39,717 nucleotides of DNA from Gammaproteobacteria bacterium (GTDB lineage: Bacteria; Pseudomonadota; Gammaproteobacteria; SZUA-152), in the NCBI GenBank assembly GCA_022627515.1, contig JAKEGK010000030.1:1-39717 (forward strand), read 5' to 3'. Shown in pieces: positions 16,208 through 24,844 of this stretch. The notes under the pieces were generated by a model. It saw nothing but the letters and a program-made list of their open reading frames with translations, made no database searches and was not told the origin of the DNA. The number at the start of each line of letters is the position of its first letter. Position 1 is the first letter of the stretch. The position numbers and the translations under genes are program-made.

Positions 16208-17959
16208 TCAGACCGCAGCCACTTTTATGTGCCTGTCCAGTGATTCCACATTCTGGTCGATCACCGGATAATCTTCCTCATCGTAATGCAGATAAACTTC
16301 TTTGGTGTTTCTGAGGTAATCAACTTCCTCGTTGCTCAGTTGGGTGCGTTCACGTATCTGCTCGTTGGTCACCACCGGCGCTTTGCCGTGACGCCGGTTG
16401 CGCCGTCCGTAGCGTTTCTGGTTCCATACAATCCACACCGCCATCATTGCCCACATGACCAAAATGAGCGTTCCATAGTGAGCAATGTTCTGCAGCGTTT
16501 CCAGCCCGCCGGGAGATAACATTTCCTTTTTGAACAGGTAGCTGGCCGCTATCCAGACTAGCAGGCTGATGAGCGGCATAACCAGATATACCCACAAGCT
16601 CCATGAAACAAACATGATGACCAGCTCCGCGTATTTCTGCGTTTGGGGCACCAGGCGCCAGAACATGTCGCGTTTTTCGGGCTTTTTACGGGCTTCGCGC
16701 AGGCGCAATGGCGAATACAGGAGTTTGCGCCCCGGGCTTACCCAGACAGCATGGCGGGTCTTGCCCAGCTTTGCCAGTCCGCGGGGTACCGCAACAATCG
16801 TTGTCGCCGCGCTGATAGTCCAATAAATGGCGGGATACCAGATGGCCCAGAACAGATAACGGAACAATCCGCGCCGCTCATAAAGGCTGTCGAGCAGCAA
16901 GCCAACGGCAAATTGCGTGAGGCAAACCAGCGCCAGGGCAACACCGGTCCATTGCGGTATCAGTGTTTCAACCACCAGGGCATCAGGCCAGTAGTCGGCG
17001 GGGAGAGTATGAGTCGCCGCCCAGCACAACACGGTGAACGCAACCGAATAACACCACATGACACTGACCCAGTATTCCAGGCCCACCAGCCACATGCGGC
17101 GGTTTTTCCACTGGAAGATCTCCTTGCCGAATTTAATGGCGGCTTCAACTCCGCCCTGCGCCCAGCGCAAGCGCTGCTTCCAGAGTGATTTGACGGTTTC
17201 CGGCACCAGTATCCAGGTCAATGCCCGCGGTTCGTAACGTATGTCCCAGTAACGCAATTGCAGTTTCCAGCTGATGTCGATGTCTTCCGTCACCGTTTCG
17301 GACGACCAGTAACCGACATCATGCAGCGCTGACTTGCGGAAACACGCGTTTACGCCCGACACGGTGAACAGGCGCCCTATATTGCGTTGGGTCCGTTTTA
17401 CCATGCCGACAATCGCCGAAAATTCGCCGATCTGAATCCGCGCCAGCAAGCTGGTCTTGTTGATCACGCGCGGGTTTCCGGTCACCGCAGCAACGCGGGG
17501 GCTATCGAGGAAATGTTTGATCATCCAGAATAGCGCGTTTTTGTCCAGCAGGGCGTCGGCGTCGATACACATAATATAATCGGCGGTGCTGGCGAGCACG
17601 CCCGCGTTTAATGCCATGGCCTTTCCGTAGTTGCGCGTCAGGGTTACCACCTTGAGGCAGCCGATTTCCCTGGATAATTCATGGAGCATCTGGCCGGTGT
17701 TGTCAGTGCTGCCGTCATTTACCGCGATAATATCGAACGACGGATAATTGTTCTCCGCCAATTGTTGTATGGCGTCCTGTATGCAGCTTTCTTCATTGTG
17801 GCACGGGACCAGAATGGAAACATGGGGATAGTAATCCAGCTCAGGCGGTTTGGTCCGGTTACGTTCGCGCCGGTTAAAAAAGATGAGCGCGCCCGTCATC
17901 CAGTACACTGCCATAAACAACGGATAAAAGAATATGAAAACAAAAAATATAAAATCCAT
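16208..17959 (-). CDS. pgaC: Poly-beta-1,6-GlcNAc synthase PgaC fused to a PgaD-like domain
   Basis: This 583-aa inner-membrane family-2 glycosyltransferase polymerises UDP-GlcNAc into PNAG. The catalytic core (~1-415) has VPCHNEE, DADA (133-135), TED (224-226), QRLRW (262-266), N- and C-terminal membrane helices and the PgaC ending AVWVSPGRK. E. coli PgaC ends at about this point (441 aa). Here another ~140 residues follow with two membrane segments (~446-474 and ~495-513), then a basic and acidic tail with TNEQIRERTQLSNEEVDYLR. These match the order of E. coli PgaD (two helices, then a soluble YTPQEY..LAIPDE-like part), so the gene appears to encode PgaC-PgaD in one chain. It starts 2 bp after pgaB with TGGAGG upstream. 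Confidence 0.92.
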   Translation of the reverse strand: MDFIFFVFIFFYPLFMAVYWMTGALIFFNRRERNRTKPPELDYYPHVSILVPCHNEESCIQDAIQQLAENNYPSFDIIAVNDGSTDNTGQMLHELSREIGCLKVVTLTRNYGKAMALNAGVLASTADYIMCIDADALLDKNALFWMIKHFLDSPRVAAVTGNPRVINKTSLLARIQIGEFSAIVGMVKRTQRNIGRLFTVSGVNACFRKSALHDVGYWSSETVTEDIDISWKLQLRYWDIRYEPRALTWILVPETVKSLWKQRLRWAQGGVEAAIKFGKEIFQWKNRRMWLVGLEYWVSVMWCYSVAFTVLCWAATHTLPADYWPDALVVETLIPQWTGVALALVCLTQFAVGLLLDSLYERRGLFRYLFWAIWYPAIYWTISAATTIVAVPRGLAKLGKTRHAVWVSPGRKLLYSPLRLREARKKPEKRDMFWRLVPQTQKYAELVIMFVSWSLWVYLVMPLISLLVWIAASYLFKKEMLSPGGLETLQNIAHYGTLILVMWAMMAVWIVWNQKRYGRRNRRHGKAPVVTNEQIRERTQLSNEEVDYLRNTKEVYLHYDEEDYPVIDQNVESLDRHIKVAAV

Positions 17960-17961
17960 AA

Positions 17962-19518
17962 CTAACCTCCAGTACCGGCTAGCATTCCATTGGCTGTTCT
18001 ATCTTTTAGAATGAGTTCATCGTCAAATGTATAAAAGTCTTTATCCAGCGCGACGCCATAATCATTGATGCCCAAAGCACGGATCGTTTGCACTATCAGG
18101 GGAATGGCCGCGGTGTCGCTATTGCCGGCTTTGACCTGTATAAACAACTTGGTCGGTAAGCTCTTTGCTTCCTGAAGTTGTCTGCGCATCTGCTCGATTG
18201 ACCGGGATGCTGAAATTGACATCAGCACAAAATCAAAGCGGCTAAGGTCGCTGTTCTCACCATAACGCCCGAACTTTGTTTTTGGGTGGAAATAGGTCAC
18301 AATCTTGCGGATTTTTTCCGCATGCTCGCGTTTTTGGCCTTCCAGCACAACGCCGTTAAACCAGCTCAACCGCGCCATGTCCGTGAAAAATTCTTCCGGC
18401 CTTTTAACATCGATGTTTTCGGGAATATGCAGGTAAATGTGGCGTATGTTAGCCCGGTTGCGGAGTTGATGGGTTACACGGTTTAAGATGTCCGCCGCGA
18501 CTTTTATTTCCTGGTTGGGAAAAAAGGCATGTTTCCCGTCGGCGGAAAAAGGCGAAAGAATGACGGTATTAATATCGGTTTGCTGCAGATTATCGAGCAA
18601 TGATGACAGCAGTTTTTCCTGCATTGCCTGAGGCTGCCCGCTGAATTTATCCAGGCTTATTTCAGTGAAACGATGGGTCTGCGAAAGCAGAGGTTCGTAT
18701 CTCAGGTCAGCGATAAAATCATCCATTTCCGTGTCCCGCATGACCATAATGCGGTTGAGAACCGGGATGTTCGCCTCGCTGTTCGGGCCGTCATCCAGGG
18801 TTAACTGGAAGCGCATGCCCAGCAAATTGGCTTCTCCGGCCAGAACATTATCGTAACTGCCATAGGGCCAGGTAATGCCTATTGGCGATATATTCAGTTC
18901 CTGCCGGAAGCGTTCAATGGTAAGTTTCAGATCGGCGGTGACGCGCTGGCGGAATTTAATTTCGGTTTCATAAGTGCCGGTTACAGGCGAGTAGATGCGC
19001 GTGACACCTGCCGGAGCAAAATTGCCCTGCGGATTGGATTGTACATTGGTGTGCAATTCATGGCTGTGCGAAATAATTTCTATCAGCGGCCTGTTTTTAA
19101 GTTCGCGCAGCCCGGACCAGGAAATCAATTTGTCTTTATACTCATCCGGCGGGTTATTGCCATCGACCCAGCCGCTTACCACGCTCAATACCGATGGATA
19201 ACCATATATGTCCAGCAACGGCGCTATGAATTCCTGGTAACTCTTCAATCCATCATCAAAGGTTAACAATAAGGCTTTATCAGGCAGGGATGCCTGTTTG
19301 TTCATGACTTTATCCAGAAACGCAAGCGAGACGGGTTGATAGCCCTGGGTTTGCAGGTAATCCATTTGCGCCACGAAGGCGGACCGGCTGATCGCGTATA
19401 CATCGCCGGCGGGATTCGCAACCACGTCATGGTAGGTCAGTACGGTTAATACGCTTCCTGTTGCCGTGCTGCTGGCGAACAACAGGAGAATTGTCATGAA
19501 CCAGGGAGAGCGTTTCAT
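17962..19518 (-). CDS. pgaB: PgaB-like poly-GlcNAc deacetylase with shortened C-terminal domain
   Basis: This 518-aa exported protein has a Sec signal peptide (MKRSPWFMTI to TATGS) without a lipobox cysteine, whereas E. coli PgaB is a lipoprotein. The CE4 polysaccharide deacetylase domain (~25-290) has TYHDV, TFDDG (Asp88/Asp89) and SHSHELH (His151 to His156) as metal and catalytic ligands, plus WPYGSYD. A C-terminal PgaB-type TIM-barrel region (~300-518) follows but is only ~220 residues, against ~360 in the 672-aa E. coli protein. It should remove acetyl groups from PNAG before export. It overlaps pgaA by 4 bp (ATGA) and is coupled to pgaC downstream. Confidence 0.9.
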   Translation of the reverse strand: MKRSPWFMTILLLFASSTATGSVLTVLTYHDVVANPAGDVYAISRSAFVAQMDYLQTQGYQPVSLAFLDKVMNKQASLPDKALLLTFDDGLKSYQEFIAPLLDIYGYPSVLSVVSGWVDGNNPPDEYKDKLISWSGLRELKNRPLIEIISHSHELHTNVQSNPQGNFAPAGVTRIYSPVTGTYETEIKFRQRVTADLKLTIERFRQELNISPIGITWPYGSYDNVLAGEANLLGMRFQLTLDDGPNSEANIPVLNRIMVMRDTEMDDFIADLRYEPLLSQTHRFTEISLDKFSGQPQAMQEKLLSSLLDNLQQTDINTVILSPFSADGKHAFFPNQEIKVAADILNRVTHQLRNRANIRHIYLHIPENIDVKRPEEFFTDMARLSWFNGVVLEGQKREHAEKIRKIVTYFHPKTKFGRYGENSDLSRFDFVLMSISASRSIEQMRRQLQEAKSLPTKLFIQVKAGNSDTAAIPLIVQTIRALGINDYGVALDKDFYTFDDELILKDRTANGMLAGTGG

Positions 19519-20831
19519 AGGAATTTCCTGGTGTAGCTGGCCAGAAAGGAGCCTACTGTTTCGCGTTCGCCGTCATAGATACGGCTGGCTGCTTCCAGCC
19601 ACCAGCTAAATGAATGAACAGGGCTGAAATCGTACTGTTGTTCATAGCTGGCGCCGTACGTTGCGTCGGCGCCATAACCTTCCTGATCATACTGACCCAG
19701 GAATACTGACAAGTGGTCCACGTGACTGTCATAACGGGAATCGAAGATAAAACTGGTTCTATGCACCACGGCAATAGTAGTGTCGCGTTCCGGATTGAAA
19801 TAAACAGTATTGTCTAATGTATTGGTCGAACCTGATAACTCCAGTATCACACGTTGCTCGCGCGTGTCTGTCATTTCGTAGGCATAACCCAGCGAGGTGT
19901 AATAAGACTCTCTGTCATTGCTATCGGAAAATTCATAGGCGGAGTAAGAACCATACCATTCCCACCGGTAATCAATGGTATGGAAAAATGCTGAGATTGT
20001 AAGGCGGTCGGAATCGACGCCCAGTGCTTTTGCGCGCAGCGGCACGTCTTCCGCGAAAGAAGCATATTGCCCGAAAACTTCCCAGAGTAAGGTGGGGTGA
20101 TAGACCAGTGTTGTCGTCGAACCGTTGTCACCGCCTTCGTCAATGTCCGTGGAAAATTCCTGCTCAAGATACCATTTGGGATCAAACCAGTACATGACGC
20201 CGGCGCCCACCCGGTTGAGATCGCCGGTGTCAAACTCGGGATCGTCCGCGAAAGTGGTAAAATACCGGGCAAACCAGCGGGCGGCGGGTGCGAATTGCCG
20301 TGAATATTTTATTTCAAAAAAGTAATCCTGATTGCCGGCGTCGGACTGGCCGGTACCGGCTTTGACGTTAAGTTCCGGTTTGCGGTCAATGACAATGTCA
20401 TTCAGTAATGACTTGTAAAGTGTTTTGATATCTTCGTTTTCCGGGTAAGCCCGGGCGCCTTCCCGTAAAACGGCTAACGCTTCGTCAGTTTGACGGGCTT
20501 TTCTCATGCACTCGGCAACAGCGCCAATCAAATAATCTTCCTTGCCGGGGTGATTTTTAATGGGCTGGAATTTTTCCAGCGCTTCATCGCAGTCGCCTTT
20601 CCACCCTGAAATCACCACGTAGTCACGGCGTATGGGATAGTTATCCGGGTGACTGGCTAATAAATCTTTTAGAATCACCAACGCCGCGTCATGCTGATCA
20701 GCGTGCGCCAGTTCAACCGCACGTTGATGCTCAGACTCGACAGATTTTTTTTCTTCCGCTTCCTGTTGCGCCAATGCATGCTGTAGCGGAAATGGCAGAA
20801 TCAATGCCAGTAAAATTGTACTAAACCGCAC
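19515..20831 (-). CDS. pgaA: PgaA-like outer-membrane PNAG export porin with TPR domain
   Basis: This 438-aa protein has a signal peptide cleaved after about ALAQ, an N-terminal TPR-like helical part (~40-150: AVELAHADQHDAALVILKDLL, EDYLIGAVAECMRKARQTDEAL) and a C-terminal region of alternating beta strands with an aromatic-rich end (YTRKFL), typical of an outer-membrane barrel. E. coli PgaA is 807 aa, so the TPR part here is much shorter. GTG at 20831 is preferred because AAGGAG lies eight bases upstream. GTG at 20840 would sit directly against that site. It is the first gene of pgaA-pgaB-pgaCD and overlaps pgaB. Confidence 0.85.
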   Translation of the reverse strand: MRFSTILLALILPFPLQHALAQQEAEEKKSVESEHQRAVELAHADQHDAALVILKDLLASHPDNYPIRRDYVVISGWKGDCDEALEKFQPIKNHPGKEDYLIGAVAECMRKARQTDEALAVLREGARAYPENEDIKTLYKSLLNDIVIDRKPELNVKAGTGQSDAGNQDYFFEIKYSRQFAPAARWFARYFTTFADDPEFDTGDLNRVGAGVMYWFDPKWYLEQEFSTDIDEGGDNGSTTTLVYHPTLLWEVFGQYASFAEDVPLRAKALGVDSDRLTISAFFHTIDYRWEWYGSYSAYEFSDSNDRESYYTSLGYAYEMTDTREQRVILELSGSTNTLDNTVYFNPERDTTIAVVHRTSFIFDSRYDSHVDHLSVFLGQYDQEGYGADATYGASYEQQYDFSPVHSFSWWLEAASRIYDGERETVGSFLASYTRKFL

Positions 20832-21069
20832 AATCCTCACTCCTTATTTCAACGTGTAAAGATTTTTGACAGAGTGAAGTTTAGAGACGGCTAACTATTA
20901 CACACGCGGACAATGCTAATTGTGGTGTTTGCGCCGGCTTTAATACTTCTTGCTACGAATTACAGTTTTTTCTCCCAATAAATATACTGATGGGATTATG
21001 GTAATTGTGGTTAGCTATAGTAGTGAACCACGTACGTATTAGACGCTAAGTCGATGTTAGCACAAGCTA

Positions 21070-21088
21070 AGTGCTGAATTTAAGCACT
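21070..21088. repeat. Short inverted repeat upstream of pgaA/phoB
   Basis: AGTGCT (21070-21075) and AGCACT (21083-21088) are exact reverse complements around a 7-bp AT spacer. No U-run follows, so this may be an operator. The arms are short. Confidence 0.3.
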
Positions 21089-21152
21089 AAATCGTTAACC
21101 ACGATATATTTAGTGACGTCAAATATAACAGATTGTTTTAAATCATTTTTCA

Positions 21153-21178
21153 GCTCGTTATTTGATCAAATAACGAGC
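21153..21178. promoter_or_regulatory. 26-bp perfect palindrome in the pgaA-phoB intergenic region
   Basis: The half-site GCTCGTTATTTGA is followed directly by its exact reverse complement, centred at 21165/21166. No U-run follows on either strand, so it reads as a dimeric regulator operator rather than a terminator. It lies ~320 bp from the pgaA start and ~250 bp from phoB. Confidence 0.5.
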
Positions 21179-21311
21179 GGTTTGGCCAGTGGTTATAATT
21201 GCTGATATTCCATCGATGACAATTATATTACGTTACAGGTAAGGTTAACCCATTGAAAAACTGAATAATAATAAGCAGGTAGTGTTGCTTCCGGTCTTCT
21301 GGGCGCGGTAC

Positions 21312-21345
21312 CTGTAATAAATTTGTCATATAATTTTGATCTAAT
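21312..21345 (+). promoter_or_regulatory. Pho box and -10 of the phoBR promoter
   Basis: Two PhoB half-sites in direct repeat, CTGTAATAAATTTGTCAT (21312-21329), are followed by exactly 10 bp and then TCTAAT (21340-21345) as a -10. A third degenerate unit (TTTTGAT) follows in 11-bp phase. The layout equals that of pstS and implies phoBR autoregulation. Confidence 0.8.
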
Positions 21346-21425
21346 GCCAGCCATATCAATGGGATGACAGCGCTTTCCCGCTGTCGAATGTGATGATCGA
21401 GCCAACAAGCAAGTGCTGCGACGCA

Positions 21426-22121
21426 ATGATGAAATCCAATTACTTACTGGTCGTAGAAGATGAATCCGCCATTCGGGATATGGTGGGATTCACCTTGGAG
21501 CGTGCGGGATTTGACTGGTCCGGCGCATCCGACGTCTCAGAAGCCGATAACCAGATTAATACCCGTCAACCGGCTCTTATAATCCTGGACTGGATGTTGC
21601 CCGGCTTAAGCGGAGTCGATTTTGCGCGCCGGGTACGGCGAAATGCCGCAACCCGGGATATCCCAATCATCATGTTGACGGCGCGCAGTGAAGAAGACGA
21701 CCGTATAAAAGGCCTGGATGCCGGTGCGGATGATTACATTTCCAAGCCTTTTTCCCCGCGTGAATTGATTGCCCGGGTTAAAGCGGTGTTGCGCCGCAGC
21801 CAAAACAACGAGCCGGACAGCAATCTCCAGGTCAACGCCTTGCGCCTTGATGCCACCAGTCACCGGGTGACGATTGAAAATCATCCGGTGGATATGGGAC
21901 CGACGGAATTCCGATTGTTACATTTTTTTATGACTCATCCGGATCGCGTATACAGTCGCAGTCAGCTCCTGGACAGTGTATGGGGCAACAATGTCTACAT
22001 CGAGGACCGCACCGTGGATGTGCACATTCGCCGGTTGAGAAAAGTGCTGGCCGTTCATGGATATGATACATTAATCCAGACTGTACGCGGTACCGGCTAT
22101 CGTTTCTCTGCACAGGTATAA
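21426..22121 (+). CDS. phoB: Phosphate regulon response regulator PhoB
   Basis: This 231-aa protein has a receiver domain (1-120) with VEDES, phospho-acceptor Asp55 in [17 protein letters not shown] and [10 protein letters not shown] PhoB-type winged helix follows, with [38 protein letters not shown] and VRGTGYRF. These are hallmark PhoB segments. The ATG at 21426 is chosen; the frame extends to 21390, but PhoB proteins begin close to the receiver domain. phoR starts 3 bp downstream. It should activate pstS and its own operon through the Pho boxes described here. Confidence 0.95.
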   Translation: MMKSNYLLVVEDESAIRDMVGFTLERAGFDWSGASDVSEADNQINTRQPALIILDWMLPGLSGVDFARRVRRNAATRDIPIIMLTARSEEDDRIKGLDAGADDYISKPFSPRELIARVKAVLRRSQNNEPDSNLQVNALRLDATSHRVTIENHPVDMGPTEFRLLHFFMTHPDRVYSRSQLLDSVWGNNVYIEDRTVDVHIRRLRKVLAVHGYDTLIQTVRGTGYRFSAQV

Positions 22122-22124
22122 CCA

Positions 22125-23453
22125 TTGTCTAATCCTTGGATCAAAGAGTTTTGGCGTGTCGCCGCGCTGGGGTTATTAGCCCTTGCCATCGGTTTGATAA
22201 TCAATCAGGTCCTGGCCTCATTATGGTTCGCAACAACCGCATATCTCGCGTGGCATGTCTATAACCTGTATCGCCTGGAACAATGGATCATCAAGCGTCA
22301 AACCACTTCACCACCCGATGCCAAGGGCATTTGGGGCGAGGTGTTTTACCATATTTACAAACTCCAGCGCCGCAACCGCAAACGGAAAAAGAAACTGACG
22401 AACATGCTGGCCCGTTTTCAGGAATCCACGTCCGCGATGCCGGACGCGACCCTGGTATTGAATGCGGAAAACGAAATTGAATGGTTTAACAAAGCGGCAA
22501 TAATGTTGCTGGGATTGAATAAAATCCAGGATGCCGGGCAGCGGATTGATAATCTGGTGCGCACACCGGCGTTTGTAAACTACCTGATGCGCGGTAATTT
22601 CCGGCGGCCACTGGAAATTTTTTCACCCGAAAACCGCAATATCCGCCTTTCCATCAATATTGTCGGATATGGCAAAAGCAAAAAGCTGATGATCGTGCGG
22701 GATGTTACCCGCCTGCACCAACTGGAAAACATGCGCCGCGATTTTGTTGCCAATGTCTCCCATGAACTAAAAACACCGCTCACTGTTATCAACGGCTATC
22801 TGGAAAATCTGATGGATGCCGGCGATGAAAATACTTCGCAATGGTACGGTGTGCTCGACCAAATGCATCAGCAAAGCGAACGGATGGCGCAAATCGTCAA
22901 TGATTTGTTGCTATTATCCCGCCTGGAAACGGATGACGACAGTCAGTCGCGGGATCCTGTCGCAGTTCCGGCGCTCATCACGGCGATTGTTGAGGATTTG
23001 AATTCTTTGATTAACGAAAAACAACAAACCGTCGAAATGGATTGCGACTTTGATCTCTGGCTGCAAGGTAATGAAAAGGAACTGTATAGCGCGTTTTCCA
23101 ACCTGATCGTGAATGCTGTAAAGTACACGCCTGAAAAAGGCAAGATCACCCTGCGCTGGCAATTAAAGGGAGGGCAGCCCTACTTTGAAGTAAATGACAG
23201 CGGTATTGGCATCGCGCCGGAACATATACCTCGCCTGACGGAGCGTTTTTACCGCGTTGACAAGGGGCGGTCGCGGGATCAGGGCGGCACAGGATTGGGT
23301 CTGGCGATTGTTAAACACGTAATGATTCGTCATAACGCTAAATTAATGATCAGCAGCGAACCTGGAAAAGGCAGCAGTTTCCGCTGCGCATTCGCACCGG
23401 ATCGCATTTTGATGAAGCAAGCCGGTCAGGTCCAAAGTCTCCAAAGCGGTTAA
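22125..23453 (+). CDS. phoR: Phosphate regulon sensor histidine kinase PhoR
   Basis: This 442-aa kinase has one N-terminal hydrophobic hairpin (~12-45), a basic linker (RRNRKRKKK), a PAS domain (~98-190), a HisKA domain with His213 in VANVSHELKTPLTV and a HATPase domain with NLIVNAVKYTP, DSGIGI, RFYRV and GTGLGLAIV. There is no sizeable periplasmic domain, as expected for PhoR, which reads Pst transport status via PhoU. The start is TTG at 22125, 3 bp after the phoB stop and without a clear Shine-Dalgarno, so translation is probably coupled to phoB. The next in-frame ATG would remove the membrane part. Confidence 0.94.
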   Translation: MSNPWIKEFWRVAALGLLALAIGLIINQVLASLWFATTAYLAWHVYNLYRLEQWIIKRQTTSPPDAKGIWGEVFYHIYKLQRRNRKRKKKLTNMLARFQESTSAMPDATLVLNAENEIEWFNKAAIMLLGLNKIQDAGQRIDNLVRTPAFVNYLMRGNFRRPLEIFSPENRNIRLSINIVGYGKSKKLMIVRDVTRLHQLENMRRDFVANVSHELKTPLTVINGYLENLMDAGDENTSQWYGVLDQMHQQSERMAQIVNDLLLLSRLETDDDSQSRDPVAVPALITAIVEDLNSLINEKQQTVEMDCDFDLWLQGNEKELYSAFSNLIVNAVKYTPEKGKITLRWQLKGGQPYFEVNDSGIGIAPEHIPRLTERFYRVDKGRSRDQGGTGLGLAIVKHVMIRHNAKLMISSEPGKGSSFRCAFAPDRILMKQAGQVQSLQSG

Positions 23454-23492
23454 AATTCCGCCATTCCTGTTTTATTTTTAAATCCCCAGGTT

Positions 23493-23526
23493 CTGTAATA
23501 AAACTGTCATATTTTTGTAACATAAT
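23493..23526 (+). promoter_or_regulatory. Pho box and -10 of the pstS promoter
   Basis: CTGTAATAAAACTGTCAT (23493-23510) is a close match to the two-heptamer PhoB site, followed by exactly 10 bp and then CATAAT (23521-23526) as a -10. A third unit (TTGTAAC) sits in phase 11 bp further on. The predicted start point is near 23533, about 35 nt before pstS. Confidence 0.85.
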
Positions 23527-23567
23527 CTGCCGCACCTGTTTATCTAAAAACCTGTTGGAGAAACGAA

Positions 23568-24545
23568 ATGAGGAGAGCATTACATAGGGCTCTGTATTTG
23601 CCTGCTGTACTGTCGGTTTTTATTGCTGATCCCATGCTGGCGGACACCAAGATTGATTCCGCAATTCCTGAATACTCAAAAGCCAGTGGCGTTTCCGGAA
23701 ACGTGTCCAGCGTGGGTTCCGATACTCTGGCTAACCTGATGACACTGTGGGCGGAAGAATTCAAACGCCTTTATCCGAATGTCAATATCCAGATCCAGGC
23801 CGCCGGTTCGTCAACCGCGCCACCTGCCTTGACCGAAGGAACATCCAATCTTGGCCCCATGAGCCGGAAAATGAAAGACAAGGAAGTGGAAGCGTTTGAG
23901 AAGAAATACGGCTACAAACCGACAGGCATCCCGGTTGCGATCGATGCGCTGGCGGTTTATGTGCATAAAGACAATCCCCTGAACGGCTTAAGTATTCCCC
24001 AGGTGGATGCCATTTTTTCCGGTACCCGTAAATGCGGCCATGACAACGATATTACCAAATGGGATCAACTGGAATTAGGCGGCGCTTGGAAGGGCCGCGA
24101 TATCCAATTGTATGGCAGAAATTCAGTATCCGGCACTTACGGTTATTTCAAGGAAAAAGCTTTATGTAACGGGGATTTTAAAAACAGCGTCAATGAGCAG
24201 CCTGGCTCAGCGTCCGTGGTGCAGTCTGTTTCCACTTCCTTAAATGGAATTGGCTACTCAGGTATCGGCTATAAAACCTCGGGAGTAAAAGCGGTGCCGC
24301 TGGCCAAAAAAACCGGCGATCCGTTTGTGGAAGCAACAGCGGATAATGCTATTGAAGGCAGCTACCCTCTATCACGTTTTTTGTATGTATATGTAAATAA
24401 GCATCCCAACCGTCCGTTATCACCATTGGTTCTGGAATTTCTGAAGATGGTGCTATCCCAGACCGGCCAGGAAGTCGTGGTGAAAGATGGATATATTCCG
24501 CTTCCCGCAAAAGTCGCGGATAAGTATCTTAAGCAGATCCAGTAA
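23568..24545 (+). CDS. pstS: Phosphate ABC transporter substrate-binding protein PstS
   Basis: This 325-aa periplasmic phosphate-binding protein has a signal peptide to about PMLA, followed by [12 protein letters not shown] and [23 protein letters not shown], which supply the phosphate-binding loop. [18 protein letters not shown] and [10 protein letters not shown] complete the site. It delivers phosphate to PstCA. GGAG precedes the ATG at normal spacing. Its own Pho-box promoter and a downstream terminator (24576-24600) allow much higher expression than pstCAB, as is usual for this gene. Confidence 0.95.
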   Translation: MRRALHRALYLPAVLSVFIADPMLADTKIDSAIPEYSKASGVSGNVSSVGSDTLANLMTLWAEEFKRLYPNVNIQIQAAGSSTAPPALTEGTSNLGPMSRKMKDKEVEAFEKKYGYKPTGIPVAIDALAVYVHKDNPLNGLSIPQVDAIFSGTRKCGHDNDITKWDQLELGGAWKGRDIQLYGRNSVSGTYGYFKEKALCNGDFKNSVNEQPGSASVVQSVSTSLNGIGYSGIGYKTSGVKAVPLAKKTGDPFVEATADNAIEGSYPLSRFLYVYVNKHPNRPLSPLVLEFLKMVLSQTGQEVVVKDGYIPLPAKVADKYLKQIQ

Positions 24546-24575
24546 GCAAAACATATAAATTGAACTGATTTTACG

Positions 24576-24600
24576 AAGCCCCTGTTGAGGGGCTTTATAT
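24576..24600 (+). terminator. Intrinsic terminator/attenuator between pstS and pstC
   Basis: AAGCCCC (24576-24582) pairs with GGGGCTT (24589-24595) around TGTTGA, followed by TATATT rather than a pure U-run. It probably gives partial termination after pstS. Confidence 0.7.
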
Positions 24601-24844
24601 TAAGGCTGGCCGTTTTATGGAAGTCGCGGACAGGATTCACTGACGGCCGGATATATTACATTTTTACGGCGGATTTCGTTTATAATGACGCGCTTGGCGC
24701 CGCAGTTTTAAACACTGATTGAAAAATATATTACTGCTGGCTTTTTGAATACGCTCTGAATATCCGTTACCTCCGCATTCAGCCATTAATTGAAATGCCA
24801 CAATAGATAAAACAATCGGCGGATGACGCATATGTCTGCAAATT
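24601..24844. other. Region between the pstS terminator and pstC
   Basis: No gene is seen here. A TATAAT hexamer at 24681-24686 could be a -10 for pstC, but no matching -35 or Pho box is present, so read-through from pstS may be the main source of pstCAB mRNA. Confidence 0.35.

Larger units (their letters stand above)
20832..21425. other. Intergenic region between divergent pgaA and phoB
   Basis: This 594-bp AT-rich gap contains an AGTGCT/AGCACT inverted repeat (21070-21088), a 26-bp perfect palindrome (21153-21178) and the phoB Pho box (21312-21345). I see no ORF or RNA gene in it. Confidence 0.5.

Noticed and set aside
20841-20880. Possible Pho-box-like CTGTCAAAAATCTTTACA upstream of pgaA on the minus strand
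   Set aside because: Only the first heptamer resembles the site and no -10 lies 10 bp downstream, unlike at phoB and pstS.
12937-21021. Shared 11-mer TTAGCTATAGT upstream of the qseB-like gene (near 12938) and in the pgaA-phoB gap (near 21011)
   Set aside because: Many 11-mers are expected to recur by chance in a 40-kb window, and the flanks do not align.
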